From: JACKHO01 sp041398745
Lineage (GTDB): Bacteria > Planctomycetota > Planctomycetia > Planctomycetales > Planctomycetaceae
Length of the DNA stretch: 64,000 nucleotides
Assembly: GCA_041398745.1 (NCBI GenBank)
Contig: JAWKUB010000006.1
Location: 620,001-684,000 of the forward strand
Direction: 5' to 3'
Position 1 is the stretch's first letter. Every line of letters starts with the position of its first letter. Positions 50,057-58,928 of this stretch are shown in pieces. Under the pieces are notes generated by a model. That model worked only from the letters and a program-made list of their open reading frames with translations, did no database searches and was not told where the DNA came from. A program made the position numbers and the translations under genes.

Positions 50057-51184
50057 ATGGAGTCTCTCGTGCAAACCACCAATGCAAAATCACGCCCAAC
50101 TTTGAGGGCGTTGCGTCTTCGAGCGATACGGAATCTCGAACTACCAAGTCAAGTTGATATCGGGCCATGCAATGTCAATTGTGGGCCCATGTACTCCACG
50201 TTGAAGGCAATCATCGAATTCGCCCATTCAAAAAACGATGTTGCCTGGCCTTCGCTGGAGCGTCTGGCACAGTCTACCGGATTCAGCAAGCGGACTGTGC
50301 AGCGGACGATCAAGGCTTTAAAGCAATTGAATCTTGTGACTTCTTCGTCCAGTCGACTTGTGAGGAGCAAGGAATACCGTGTCAACTGGTCTGAGGTGTT
50401 CGACCGAGCTGGAATCGAACTGCAGGGAAAATCTTCGACCAGCCAAAGCACAGCAACACAGTTGGAAATCGGGCAACAGGCACCGCCAGTTTTGCCGGAC
50501 GATTCACAGCCTGAGGTGGACATGGTGTCACGCCGAGTGGACACAGTGTCACCCCGGGTGGACATGGTGGCCAAACAGCATGGCCATGGTGACCACCATA
50601 TCCGTAGAGATATCCGACGAAAAGATCCTCCTCCCCCTGCCCCCTCTGTTGGTGAGCCTGTAAACCCCAGTGGATGGGAGGAGGTGGGGGAATTATTGAG
50701 TCAGTATCTCAACTCGTGGCGAGTTCCACTTGAAGCGGCCCAGGCTGCAGGACTCACGCCAAACCAGACTCTCGACCTGATCCATTACTATGTTGAGCAT
50801 CATGTTACGAATCGGTGGGGGCCAGGCGTACTCTTCCGTCGACTTGAAAATGCTCATGCCAGCATGCAAATCTCTCAGGGTTGGCCTCCTGTTGAAACCA
50901 AAGCTCGGGACGTGCAACAACGAGCTCAACGTGAACAACAGCAGGTGACTTCTCAGCAACAGAAAATGAAAGTTCGCCAACAGCAGATGGCACGACAACA
51001 GCAGCGAGAAAAAATCTACGGTCCGTTGCTCGACGCAATGCCCGAAGCGGAAGTATCTCAACTGGCAGCTGAGATTGGCTCTGACTTTCTCAAGCACTGG
51101 CGTCAGAATCGAAATTCGAATTCCGTCCGGCAACAACTGTTGTTGCAGCTGGAACGACGGGCTGAGCAAGATGCTCCCAAGTAA
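50057..51184 (+). CDS. Replication-type protein with helix-turn-helix domain
   Basis: 375 residues. Residues 45-110 (LKAIIEFAHSKNDVAWPSLE, then STGFSKRTVQRTIKALKQLN) form an HTH_36/winged-helix of the kind in plasmid and phage replication initiators. A short tandem heptad follows (VDMVSRR, VDTVSPR, VDMVAKQ), then a Pro-rich linker and a long Gln/Arg-rich coiled coil (QQRAQREQQQVTSQQQKMKV). It lies between the DUF1580-like gene and a primase remnant, consistent with an element replication module. Intact. A direct initiation role is inferred. Confidence 0.65.
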   Translation: MESLVQTTNAKSRPTLRALRLRAIRNLELPSQVDIGPCNVNCGPMYSTLKAIIEFAHSKNDVAWPSLERLAQSTGFSKRTVQRTIKALKQLNLVTSSSSRLVRSKEYRVNWSEVFDRAGIELQGKSSTSQSTATQLEIGQQAPPVLPDDSQPEVDMVSRRVDTVSPRVDMVAKQHGHGDHHIRRDIRRKDPPPPAPSVGEPVNPSGWEEVGELLSQYLNSWRVPLEAAQAAGLTPNQTLDLIHYYVEHHVTNRWGPGVLFRRLENAHASMQISQGWPPVETKARDVQQRAQREQQQVTSQQQKMKVRQQQMARQQQREKIYGPLLDAMPEAEVSQLAAEIGSDFLKHWRQNRNSNSVRQQLLLQLERRAEQDAPK

Positions 51185-51365
51185 ACGGAATCAGTCCAGT
51201 GCTTTGGTGTATCACATGATGGTGCAAGGTGAGAGATGTTCGATAGGCCTGATCGTGTTTAGCTCTGAAAATCTCTGCGTTCTTGAATACTTGCCGCTTT
51301 GTAATTGTGCTGTAGTCGGCAGGAAAGCACCGCTCGGATGCACTCCAAGGTTGAAGTCCCCTTGA

Positions 51366-52376
51366 TTACATTCGGATGATGCCATCAACCGCATCTACTG
51401 CCATTCCTGTGGCGTCTGGGGGAACTTGCTGACCCTCATCCACGGCCTGGAACATCATACCGCTCCGCAGGGAGGATCACTCCGGGGTGATGAGTTCAAA
51501 TCTGCCGTCCGCAAGTTGCAGGAAATCTCCGAGGGATCGGCTCCCGCTGATTCGCCACCAGAGAAACCCGCACCAGTGACCAAGACCAAACCCGAACCGT
51601 CGATCGTCAACATTCCGCTCATTCGACACGACAAACCTCCCGCCCGCGAGTTGGCGAACCTGTATGAGGAACTCATCGTCGACGTCGAACAGATGTCCCC
51701 CGAAGCCGCCAAATACGTCCGCTCCCGCCCCTGGATGACGCCCGACCTCATGCGGAAATGGGGCGTCGGCTGGATTCCGGGGAATGGCCGCTCGCTGTTC
51801 CGCAAGAACTATCTGGTCTACACCCACCGCAACCAGCAGGGAGAAGTCCTCAGCTACTCAGGCCGTGACCTGCAGTTCGAAAAGAAATGGCAAACCTGGA
51901 GAACAGAGGGCCGTCCCGAGGGAAAAAAGCCAAACAAGCACCGCTACGTCGCTGGCTACCACAAAGGCCAGGAACTCTACGGCGGCCAATCAGCAAGACT
52001 CAAAGAACCCTACGTCCGCGAGTCACTGGCCAAGTATGGCGTAGTCGTCGTCGAAGGGATGAACGACGTGCTGAGACTCGAAGAACTCCACATCGCCGCC
52101 ACCGTCCTCTGCAGCAACAAACCGACCGACACCCAAGTCGAAACCTTAGCCAAGTTCGCCCGCCACGCCGCGAACAACAAAATCACCCTGTTCCCCGACT
52201 GCGACGAAGAAGGCGAAGCCGGATTCAAAGAACTCCTCTAGAAACTCGCCGAGCAACAAGTCGAAGTGCGATTGGGTTGGAGTAGTACGATGTTCGAGGG
52301 GCGGTTCAAGGGGATGCAGCCTGAGATCTTGGCGCCGCAAGTTTGCACATTGCTCAACCCTGACATGACGGAATAA
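51366..52376 (+). pseudogene. DnaG-like TOPRIM primase, damaged at both ends
   Basis: The homologous frame starts abruptly after a TGA at 51363, in the middle of a zinc ribbon (DDAINRIYCHSCG; only the second Cys pair remains). A helical linker follows, then the primase core YEELIVDVEQMSPEAAKYVR and WMTPDLMRKWGVGWIPGNGR. The TOPRIM motifs are VVVVEGMNDVLRL and LFPDCDEEGEAGF. An in-frame TAG at 52239-52241 interrupts it; the same frame continues KLAEQQVEVRLGW to a TAA at 52374. The ATG at 51426 could yield 271 residues. TOPRIM residues are intact, but without the first zinc pair and C-terminus activity is doubtful. Confidence 0.75.
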
Positions 52377-52466
52377 ACTGCATCTTCAGAACTAATTCAT
52401 TCGAAGAAATGTGGGGCTCCGGTTGAGTAGGGCTCCCCCTGGCTTCTACAGGAAATGTGACGCGCC

Positions 52467-55400
52467 ATGGCGGAATTCAAACTTACTCGCAACAGAGATG
52501 CATGGTTCGTTCTTCGGGGATATCGATATCAAATCGATCTTACGATTCGAAGATGGTTGTCAATCAGCGACGACCAGTGCCTTCTCCTTGAATGCGGCGA
52601 AGATGTCGACGTGGTAAACGATGCGCTCACCGGCGACATATCGAACTGCAACCGAGAGTTGGAGCAGATCAAATGTATTGACAATCCCATCACCCTCAGA
52701 ACAGCAGAATGTCGAGTGGCTGTCGCAAATTTCGTTCAACATCGGAATAACAATCCAACCGCAAAGTTGCTGTTTCGCTTCGCGACAAACTCATCGATTA
52801 CTACGGAACGCCCGAGGATATTTGAGGACGGTCGCAAGGGCATTGAGGTGTGGAATGCAATTCAACTCAGCGAAATGCCATCGACCGACCAAGTAGCAGA
52901 AGCGACATCACTCTTAGCCTTCTATCGCAAAGAGGAAAAGAAGCCATCAAAACTGGACGACGCAACATGGAAGGTGTTTCGCGAGTATATCAATGCGACT
53001 GCTCCTGAGGCCTTCATGGAGTTGGTTCAGGCTTTCGAGTGGTCCACCAAACTACCGACTTCCGAGGACCTTATTGTTGAAATCGTTCATCAAGTTATGA
53101 CGCGTTTAGATGTCACTCGGGAAGTCGCTGAAGTCGTGTACGCAAGGCTCTTTCTACATGTAATGAAGGTGATTTCAAACCGTGGTTTCAAAAAGCTGGA
53201 AAGTTCTACACTAAGTTCCCACGTGTCGCTTCCCGATCTTCGCGGTGCTGACGTGAGATTATTCAAACTCTTGCAGAACGAAGTTCTGTCGCTCGGAAAG
53301 AGAGTTGATGATCTGGAGAATACGACGGCAATTCATGGAAGATCGCTTGCCGTCATTGAGGAGCATTTGAGGGCGCAACACGGAACGTCCGAAATTGTCC
53401 GCTTTTCAAATACGTCCGTAATCGACACAAAGATTCCACCACAAGTCAACGGTATTGCACGTCGCGCCGATGTAGTGGCCAGTTTTTTGAACGAGATCCG
53501 AGAGAGAGATTGGCTGTCCATTTGCGGGACTGTCGGGAGTGGCAAGACACAACTTGCCACTCTGCTTGCGGAAGCATTGTCACAGGCATTCTATCTTTCG
53601 TTCCGAGACATGAATTCGAATGAAGCCGACCTCCTCTTGCAGCAGGTGCTCCAGCAGCTTGCATCGACTGACGACTTGGGGGCTGCCACAGATCATGCAC
53701 TACGAAAACTGGGCGAACAAACAGTCATATTCCTAGACGATGTCCCACAGATACATAGTGGTGATCGACTTGCCAACCGGCTACTGGACATTTCGCAACA
53801 CATGGGATCATACACTCAGACACTCGTGACGTTGACCCATTTCCCAATTCCAACGTCAGTTGTCGAGAGGATTACCGACGACACGTTTCGTGAATTCGTG
53901 ATCCCGCCAATGAAGGTAGAGGAATTGCGAGATTTCATGGTGGGATCAGGTTGTCCAAGTGAGAGTGCGGCAAATGCCCTTGCTGGGATGCTCGTCGTGA
54001 AAGCAAAAGGCAATCCAACATTGCTGGCCGCCATCGTCCGATCATTGCAAGCAAATGATTGGAGTTGGGGGCAGGAAATCTTTGATGATGTGGATGACAT
54101 AACTGACGAGACTGTCAGGCGTGTGCTTGACACGGTTGAAAGTGAGAATGATCGCAGCCTTCTTTACCGACTCTCAGTCATCATTGGCTCGTTTGGAAAG
54201 AAGGAAGTGGCAGCGCTGGCTAACATCTCGCCGGCAATTAACGAACGCACTGCGGCCTATGCAAGATTGAAGGGGCTTTGGATAGAACAGGCGGCCGGCG
54301 ACCAAGCCTTCGTCTGTCCTCTTGTCACGAGGTTTGGTACCGCGGAGCTTGCTGCTGACCTTCACAAAAGCGTGGCTAGTGCACTTGCCGTCCTTGCATT
54401 CGAGAGCAAATCGATTTCTCCAATCGACTTCGCGAAAGGCGTGAGGTATCACAGAATCGCTAACGAAGGGGCAATGATCGGCCTGCGAATTATTGGAGGC
54501 CTCGACTCCGCCACATCGTTACCGGACGAATGGCGCCGAATCATCTATGGCGCTTCGTCGGAGCCCGGACTGCTTGAGGGGTGTCCCAATGAACTGGCAT
54601 TGCTTGCCAATGCAAAGCGAATTGCATTGGCAGCAACACTTGAAGAACCCATCGACCATCTTGTAGACGAGGGAAAGCATTTTGTGGATTTAGACACGGA
54701 ATTCGGCAGGCTGACTTCTCTGTTCTATGCTTCAATCGTTGGGCCCGAGATTATGAAAGTGGACTATGACGAGGGGCTGCGTCTATGTGACATAACAATC
54801 AACAACTGGGATGATTCGCAGAAGGTCTGGGACGGCTTTGCAGAAGAAAACCCCGTTGAGTTCGAGGTCGCACCAGACGAAGTTCGATTCAACTTGCCGT
54901 GGATGTTTGCTTCCGAATTGGAAACGAGTCAACGCTGTTTGGACTGGTTTCATTTGTTCACTGACCTGCCCAAGACAGTGGTCCAGAAGTACTTTTCAAT
55001 CGACTTGGCTGGCCCTGGAATTCGACATTTGCTTGACCGACTCTGGATTAGGGAGCATGAAAAACCTTCAGGTCAACGCGATCTATCGCCCGCCATTGAA
55101 GTCTACGAATTCTGTAGAGAGTTTTTCGCATCACGGGGCCTTCCACTCGGTGAGGCACTCGCAGCTCGGTCTGCCATTATCGTTGAAGCGGAGTATCTGT
55201 CCAACATTCAGCGTGCCGAGCAGATCGCCACAGAGATTCTCGAACGGGACGACTGCCCAGATGAAGTTCGCTTTCTCATACTTGATGTGATTGGCAGGCA
55301 GCATTGCTATGCGGGAAGTCGTGGACGCGCGATCCAAGAACTGTCCGATGCATGCCAAATTGACACGGGAACATTCGACTCAATCAGGTGTCGGAGCTTT

Positions 55401-56729
55401 CTGGAGTTGAGTTGTCTGATTGGTGACAACGATTCATTTGCTTCTTTGAAGCACGCACAGGCCGCAGTAGCAATCGCTAGGAGAAACGCAAAAGCAGTCC
55501 CAATTTTGGAGTTGGTTACGGCACTTGGTGAGGCATCGGTAGCGGCTGGTATTTTGAAAGACTACCCGCTGTGTTTCAAGTTGATTGATGAATGTTTTGT
55601 GATCCTTAGGCAGTGTGACGAGAGAGACACGGTCGATTGGAAAATGCGTTTCGTGATCCTGGCAAACGCGCTTGGCTACTTCATGTCGATGGCAGCGACC
55701 GGCAATCCTCCAGATGAGAGTTACACAGTTCCAATCCGTCGGACTCTCCTCGATCTCAATGAGCTTGCTGCCAGTTGGTATGACGAGAGCCCACACACAG
55801 TCTTTGACTTGAGTCCAACTACGCTTGCCCTCTTTGCAAACGAAGTCGGGGCGACGGAACGAGCTGTCTACTGGGCAAATCAGGGACTAGATGAGGCAAA
55901 AGAGAAAGGGTCCTTACCTTCGATTCGCGCCCTTGCAGAAGTCTTGGTGCCCGCAATGATCACTTCGCATGAGATCGCGAAATCGCTTGACTATGCTTTT
56001 GAATCGGCAGTTGCCTTTCACGCATCAATGACGCTCTTCAACGAGACACAAGACATTGGACTACACGGAGGGCACGACGCCATTTCAATCGTCAATTCTG
56101 CTGATGGCGTTTGGGGCACCGTGATTAGTTCGTTCAGTTTTTTCGGAGTGATTCCAGCCGTTGTTTACGCATGCACAAATGACGACCACGGAACGGAACT
56201 GCTTGACTCGATAATCTCAGAGTGTGAAAGTCGAAACATCGAGCTGCAAAGTCTTCAACGTGGAACGCTGAATGCCGTTGTGGAGGTTTTGCGTTCCTTT
56301 GAAAGTGGCAGAAGTCGGCAGGCAATTCAGCCGTTTGTGTCTCCCGACGATGTGAACGAGTGGTCAGGTGGACGAGTCGTCGCACTTTTCCTGAGTTCCT
56401 TCTGCGCGAATGCAAGTCTTGAACAGCAAGCGTTTGAGCAAACGATGGGAATGTATTTCCTGTCGCGACAAGTAGCCACCAGTTGTCCTACCTGGAGTTT
56501 CGTGACCATTCGGCTCGTGGAGTTCTGGAAGAATCAGTTCGAAAATGCGAGATTCCAGTTTTCGAGTCCCAAGATCGTCGAACAGGAATTGAGAGATCTC
56601 AGCGAAGTACACCATAAGGTCCGATTCAAGGCATTGGTGAAAGTGCTGATGGCTGGACTCAAATTTCGATTTTCGAACCAAGTTCAACCAGTCGCAGACT
56701 GGTTGAATGAGGCGAGACTGCAATCTTGA
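52467..56729 (+). CDS. Avs-like STAND NTPase with N-terminal Cap4/DUF4297-type nuclease
   Basis: 1420 residues, intact. The N-terminal domain (1-230) has RGYRYQ (17-22), LLECGEDVD (40-48) and LEQIK (65-69), the Q...GEDVD...QxK signature of Cap4/DUF4297 dsDNA nucleases, a PD-(D/E)XK fold. A P-loop NTPase follows: Walker A GTVGSGKT (354-361), Walker B QTVIFLDDV (about 418-426), then a winged-helix-like region. The C-terminal half (about 700-1420) is helical and TPR-like. Nuclease-STAND-repeat sensor order and size match antiviral Avs proteins, which cut DNA after sensing a phage protein. The ligand is unknown; defence is inferred from architecture and from its place beside an integrase and prophage. 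Confidence 0.75.
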   Translation: MAEFKLTRNRDAWFVLRGYRYQIDLTIRRWLSISDDQCLLLECGEDVDVVNDALTGDISNCNRELEQIKCIDNPITLRTAECRVAVANFVQHRNNNPTAKLLFRFATNSSITTERPRIFEDGRKGIEVWNAIQLSEMPSTDQVAEATSLLAFYRKEEKKPSKLDDATWKVFREYINATAPEAFMELVQAFEWSTKLPTSEDLIVEIVHQVMTRLDVTREVAEVVYARLFLHVMKVISNRGFKKLESSTLSSHVSLPDLRGADVRLFKLLQNEVLSLGKRVDDLENTTAIHGRSLAVIEEHLRAQHGTSEIVRFSNTSVIDTKIPPQVNGIARRADVVASFLNEIRERDWLSICGTVGSGKTQLATLLAEALSQAFYLSFRDMNSNEADLLLQQVLQQLASTDDLGAATDHALRKLGEQTVIFLDDVPQIHSGDRLANRLLDISQHMGSYTQTLVTLTHFPIPTSVVERITDDTFREFVIPPMKVEELRDFMVGSGCPSESAANALAGMLVVKAKGNPTLLAAIVRSLQANDWSWGQEIFDDVDDITDETVRRVLDTVESENDRSLLYRLSVIIGSFGKKEVAALANISPAINERTAAYARLKGLWIEQAAGDQAFVCPLVTRFGTAELAADLHKSVASALAVLAFESKSISPIDFAKGVRYHRIANEGAMIGLRIIGGLDSATSLPDEWRRIIYGASSEPGLLEGCPNELALLANAKRIALAATLEEPIDHLVDEGKHFVDLDTEFGRLTSLFYASIVGPEIMKVDYDEGLRLCDITINNWDDSQKVWDGFAEENPVEFEVAPDEVRFNLPWMFASELETSQRCLDWFHLFTDLPKTVVQKYFSIDLAGPGIRHLLDRLWIREHEKPSGQRDLSPAIEVYEFCREFFASRGLPLGEALAARSAIIVEAEYLSNIQRAEQIATEILERDDCPDEVRFLILDVIGRQHCYAGSRGRAIQELSDACQIDTGTFDSIRCRSFLELSCLIGDNDSFASLKHAQAAVAIARRNAKAVPILELVTALGEASVAAGILKDYPLCFKLIDECFVILRQCDERDTVDWKMRFVILANALGYFMSMAATGNPPDESYTVPIRRTLLDLNELAASWYDESPHTVFDLSPTTLALFANEVGATERAVYWANQGLDEAKEKGSLPSIRALAEVLVPAMITSHEIAKSLDYAFESAVAFHASMTLFNETQDIGLHGGHDAISIVNSADGVWGTVISSFSFFGVIPAVVYACTNDDHGTELLDSIISECESRNIELQSLQRGTLNAVVEVLRSFESGRSRQAIQPFVSPDDVNEWSGGRVVALFLSSFCANASLEQQAFEQTMGMYFLSRQVATSCPTWSFVTIRLVEFWKNQFENARFQFSSPKIVEQELRDLSEVHHKVRFKALVKVLMAGLKFRFSNQVQPVADWLNEARLQS

Positions 56730-56744
56730 GCTGAAGCCTAAAGC

Positions 56745-57030
56745 GCGAAAGGTGACTGAACCTTTCTCCGAAAGCCGTCTGATGAGGTGTGCGGCTGAGC
56801 GTCGGGGCTGAGGCGACGGTAGGAGCCGGTGGCCGCGATCCGCGGAGATGTCGCAGCCGGTCCCTCGCCGTCGTCGGCAGCTCCGCGGGTCGCGGGCAAA
56901 GCCCGTCGACGCGACGCCCTCATCGTGGTGTCCCCTTCTCGGCTACTCCGAGCGGTGAACGGGTTCAACTCCGCTGAACATCTTGCATGTCGGGTAATAA
57001 CCCTGCCTGTTGCTCTTTGAACAGACATGA
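56745..57030 (+). other. GC-rich structured intergenic segment
   Basis: A perfect hairpin GAAAGGT-GACTGA-ACCTTTC lies just after the STAND stop. A GC-rich stretch follows (about 56790-56960) with several short inverted repeats, such as CGTCG-GGGCTGAGG-CGACG. Open frames here are short on both strands and look accidental. Composition differs sharply from both neighbours. It could be a non-coding RNA, a recombination remnant or the end of the second element. No family assigned. Confidence 0.4.
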
Positions 57031-57233
57031 AACAGGAAACTATGCGAGAGTTAAGAAGTCAGATGTCTGGAGGCCGTTTCCAAACCGTAGGAACCCTAAA
57101 TAGCAGTCATATTTTAAGGGATGGAACTGCCTCTGACCTGCAAAAGTTGACCCGTGGGGATCTGTGGCTTGTTCGAGGAAGCGGAACAGTGGGCACCAGG
57201 ACGGGGGCTACAATTCAAGGCCTGAGGAGTGAC

Positions 57234-57707
57234 TCAGCGTATGATTCGGTAGCGAGCGACCAGGTTGTTAGTTTTATTCTTTTCAGTATCTCTGAATCCC
57301 ACGGCTCCTTGATCACCGTTGTGTTTCGCGGTCATCACACTTTGTTCGTAAGGAGCGGATAATGTGCCAGTGGGCGGCTTGTGCCAGCCCGTGATCAGAA
57401 TCGTTTTTGAGGTCCCGGTGTTATTCCGCCAATACCATGTGTCCTGACTCGGCTTCTGATTCCCGCTGGTCGCGAGCAGGTGCCCGCCTGTGTCGTAAAT
57501 TCGAATTTCTGTCATTGGATGAGAGTCGATTTCGAATGTAATGTTCACACTGGTGCAATGATCAACTTCGAGTAAGTAAGCATTTCGCAGATCGATTGAT
57601 GCATTTGCACGCACAGCAATCGACGACATGGGGGGCAGGGCCATGGCCGTACCAGCGAACGCTGCGACGAACGTGACAATCAGGATTTTGTGGAGGAAGT
57701 ATTTCAT
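57234..57707 (-). CDS. Secreted protein of unknown function
   Basis: 157 residues from the ATG at 57707 behind GAGGAGCTGCC. MKYFLHKILIVTFVAAFAGT is a signal peptide with cleavage near AMA-LPP. The mature protein is beta-rich (VNITFEIDSHPMTEIRIYDT, GHLLATSGN, WYWRNNTG) and resembles small jelly-roll or immunoglobulin-like secreted domains. The in-frame start at 57839 would add 44 residues before the signal and is rejected. Function unknown. Confidence 0.75.
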   Translation of the reverse strand: MKYFLHKILIVTFVAAFAGTAMALPPMSSIAVRANASIDLRNAYLLEVDHCTSVNITFEIDSHPMTEIRIYDTGGHLLATSGNQKPSQDTWYWRNNTGTSKTILITGWHKPPTGTLSAPYEQSVMTAKHNGDQGAVGFRDTEKNKTNNLVARYRIIR

Positions 57708-57838
57708 TGGCAGCTCCTCAGAGAGGCTTTTTCGAGTTACAGGGTGTTCAAGGCAATGGTTCACATCGCATTTCCTTTCCTCCTTAGCGAGTAGGAGATG
57801 CTGTAGGGGACAAGAATCCAGATATTTATCGACTTGCA

Positions 57839-58147
57839 ATGCAGTTCGATGTCACAGCCGTTGTTCGACAGGTTCTGCAGTCACGAATGAGTGCGAGGGA
57901 ACGTCCGCAGGGTGAAAGGATTGCAGTTCGCATGTTCCTGAAGTGCCGCCAAGTCGTGACATTCACTTTGAAACCACGCACCAAAGACGTGTTCGTCTCA
58001 GGTGAAAATGACACCGCTGCGAACATGTCATCAGATTCTCAAGAAAATCATGTCCCGTTGATCCCGCCGCTTTCGCTGGGGAGTGCAGGTCGAATGTCTG
58101 AGTGGTTTGGACATTCCATTTACTTAACCTGCGTTCAGGAGAATTAA
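57839..58147 (+). CDS. Doubtful open reading frame, 102 residues
   Basis: MQFDVTAVVRQVLQSRMSAR to the TAA just before the next gene. It has no ribosome site, no motif and ordinary length for chance. It occupies the gap between the divergent secreted-protein gene and the downstream gene. Probably not real, but nothing else explains this interval. Confidence 0.2.
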   Translation: MQFDVTAVVRQVLQSRMSARERPQGERIAVRMFLKCRQVVTFTLKPRTKDVFVSGENDTAANMSSDSQENHVPLIPPLSLGSAGRMSEWFGHSIYLTCVQEN

Positions 58148-58148
58148 G

Positions 58149-58709
58149 ATGAATCGCACGTTTACATTTTGTCTGTTTGCGTCCATGTCTTCACTGCTCA
58201 TTGGAGCAACACCTGCAAGTGCCCAGTTTGGCGGATGGAAGCCACCGAAGATCCCGTTGCCGCCACCGGTAGAAGTTGATCGTCGATTGCAACTGGGGCC
58301 TTATCAGCAGGGATTCATAGAGTCCGCCGCCGCTGGCGCTGCCGCGGGTGGTGAAGTCGCAGGAGTTCCAGGAGCCATTACCGGCGGTGCATTCGGTGCC
58401 GGCGCTTACGCTCATCAACACGACTCAGACAAAATTCACAATTACCGAACGCCCCAAGCACCATTTCCCATCACTTACTGGAACTATGGCGCAGCACAAG
58501 GCGGTGGATACTTTCAGAAGTCCGGCAATGTGTGGGTCGAAATGAAGGGTGGTTCGCATTGGGCAACGTTCCAGCCAGTTGGACAGACAGCGAATGAAAT
58601 CGTGTTGTTTGATCCAGCAAGAAACATTCAGGTCAAACTGGACCACTATGGTGCGTACTGGCGTAGCCCCACCGGTCAGTGGAATTACCTGTTCAACCGA
58701 GTCCGCTAA
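58149..58709 (+). CDS. Secreted glycine-rich protein
   Basis: 186 residues behind AGGAGAATTAAG. Signal peptide MNRTFTFCLFASMSSLLIGA with cleavage after ASA-Q. Next come a Pro-rich segment, a Gly/Ala-rich stretch (AAAGAAAGGEVAGVPGAITG, the pattern of a glycine-zipper membrane-spanning helix), and a beta-rich C-terminus (WVEMKGGSHWATFQPVGQTA, EIVLFDPARNIQVKL). It is likely exported to the envelope or surface. No family recognised. A strong terminator follows. Confidence 0.78.
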   Translation: MNRTFTFCLFASMSSLLIGATPASAQFGGWKPPKIPLPPPVEVDRRLQLGPYQQGFIESAAAGAAAGGEVAGVPGAITGGAFGAGAYAHQHDSDKIHNYRTPQAPFPITYWNYGAAQGGGYFQKSGNVWVEMKGGSHWATFQPVGQTANEIVLFDPARNIQVKLDHYGAYWRSPTGQWNYLFNRVR

Positions 58710-58726
58710 CGTGTCTGATTAACCGG

Positions 58727-58767
58727 CCCCATTCGAGCAGTCTCAAACGCTCGGATGGGGTGTTTCA
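58727..58767 (+). terminator. Intrinsic terminator
   Basis: Stem CCCCATTCGAGC / GCTCGGATGGGG (one mismatch) with loop AGTCTCAAAC, then TGTTTCACTT; 18 bp after the secreted-protein stop. Confidence 0.75.
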
Positions 58768-58928
58768 CTTGCTCCGTGACAGGTCGACAAATGGGAGTGG
58801 AAGTGTGACGCCAAATCTACTGACGTATCTTTGGCATAGGCCGGGGAGCGTCTTTCAACTTTGACCTCGTCAGTGACTCATAATCGACACTTCGAGTCTG
58901 CATCGAAATGTTAACGTCGTCTTTGCGG

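Noticed and set aside
56738..57028. Group II intron or retron RNA
   Set aside because: The sequence is GC-rich and structured, but I could not find a domain V-like hairpin or a reverse transcriptase nearby.
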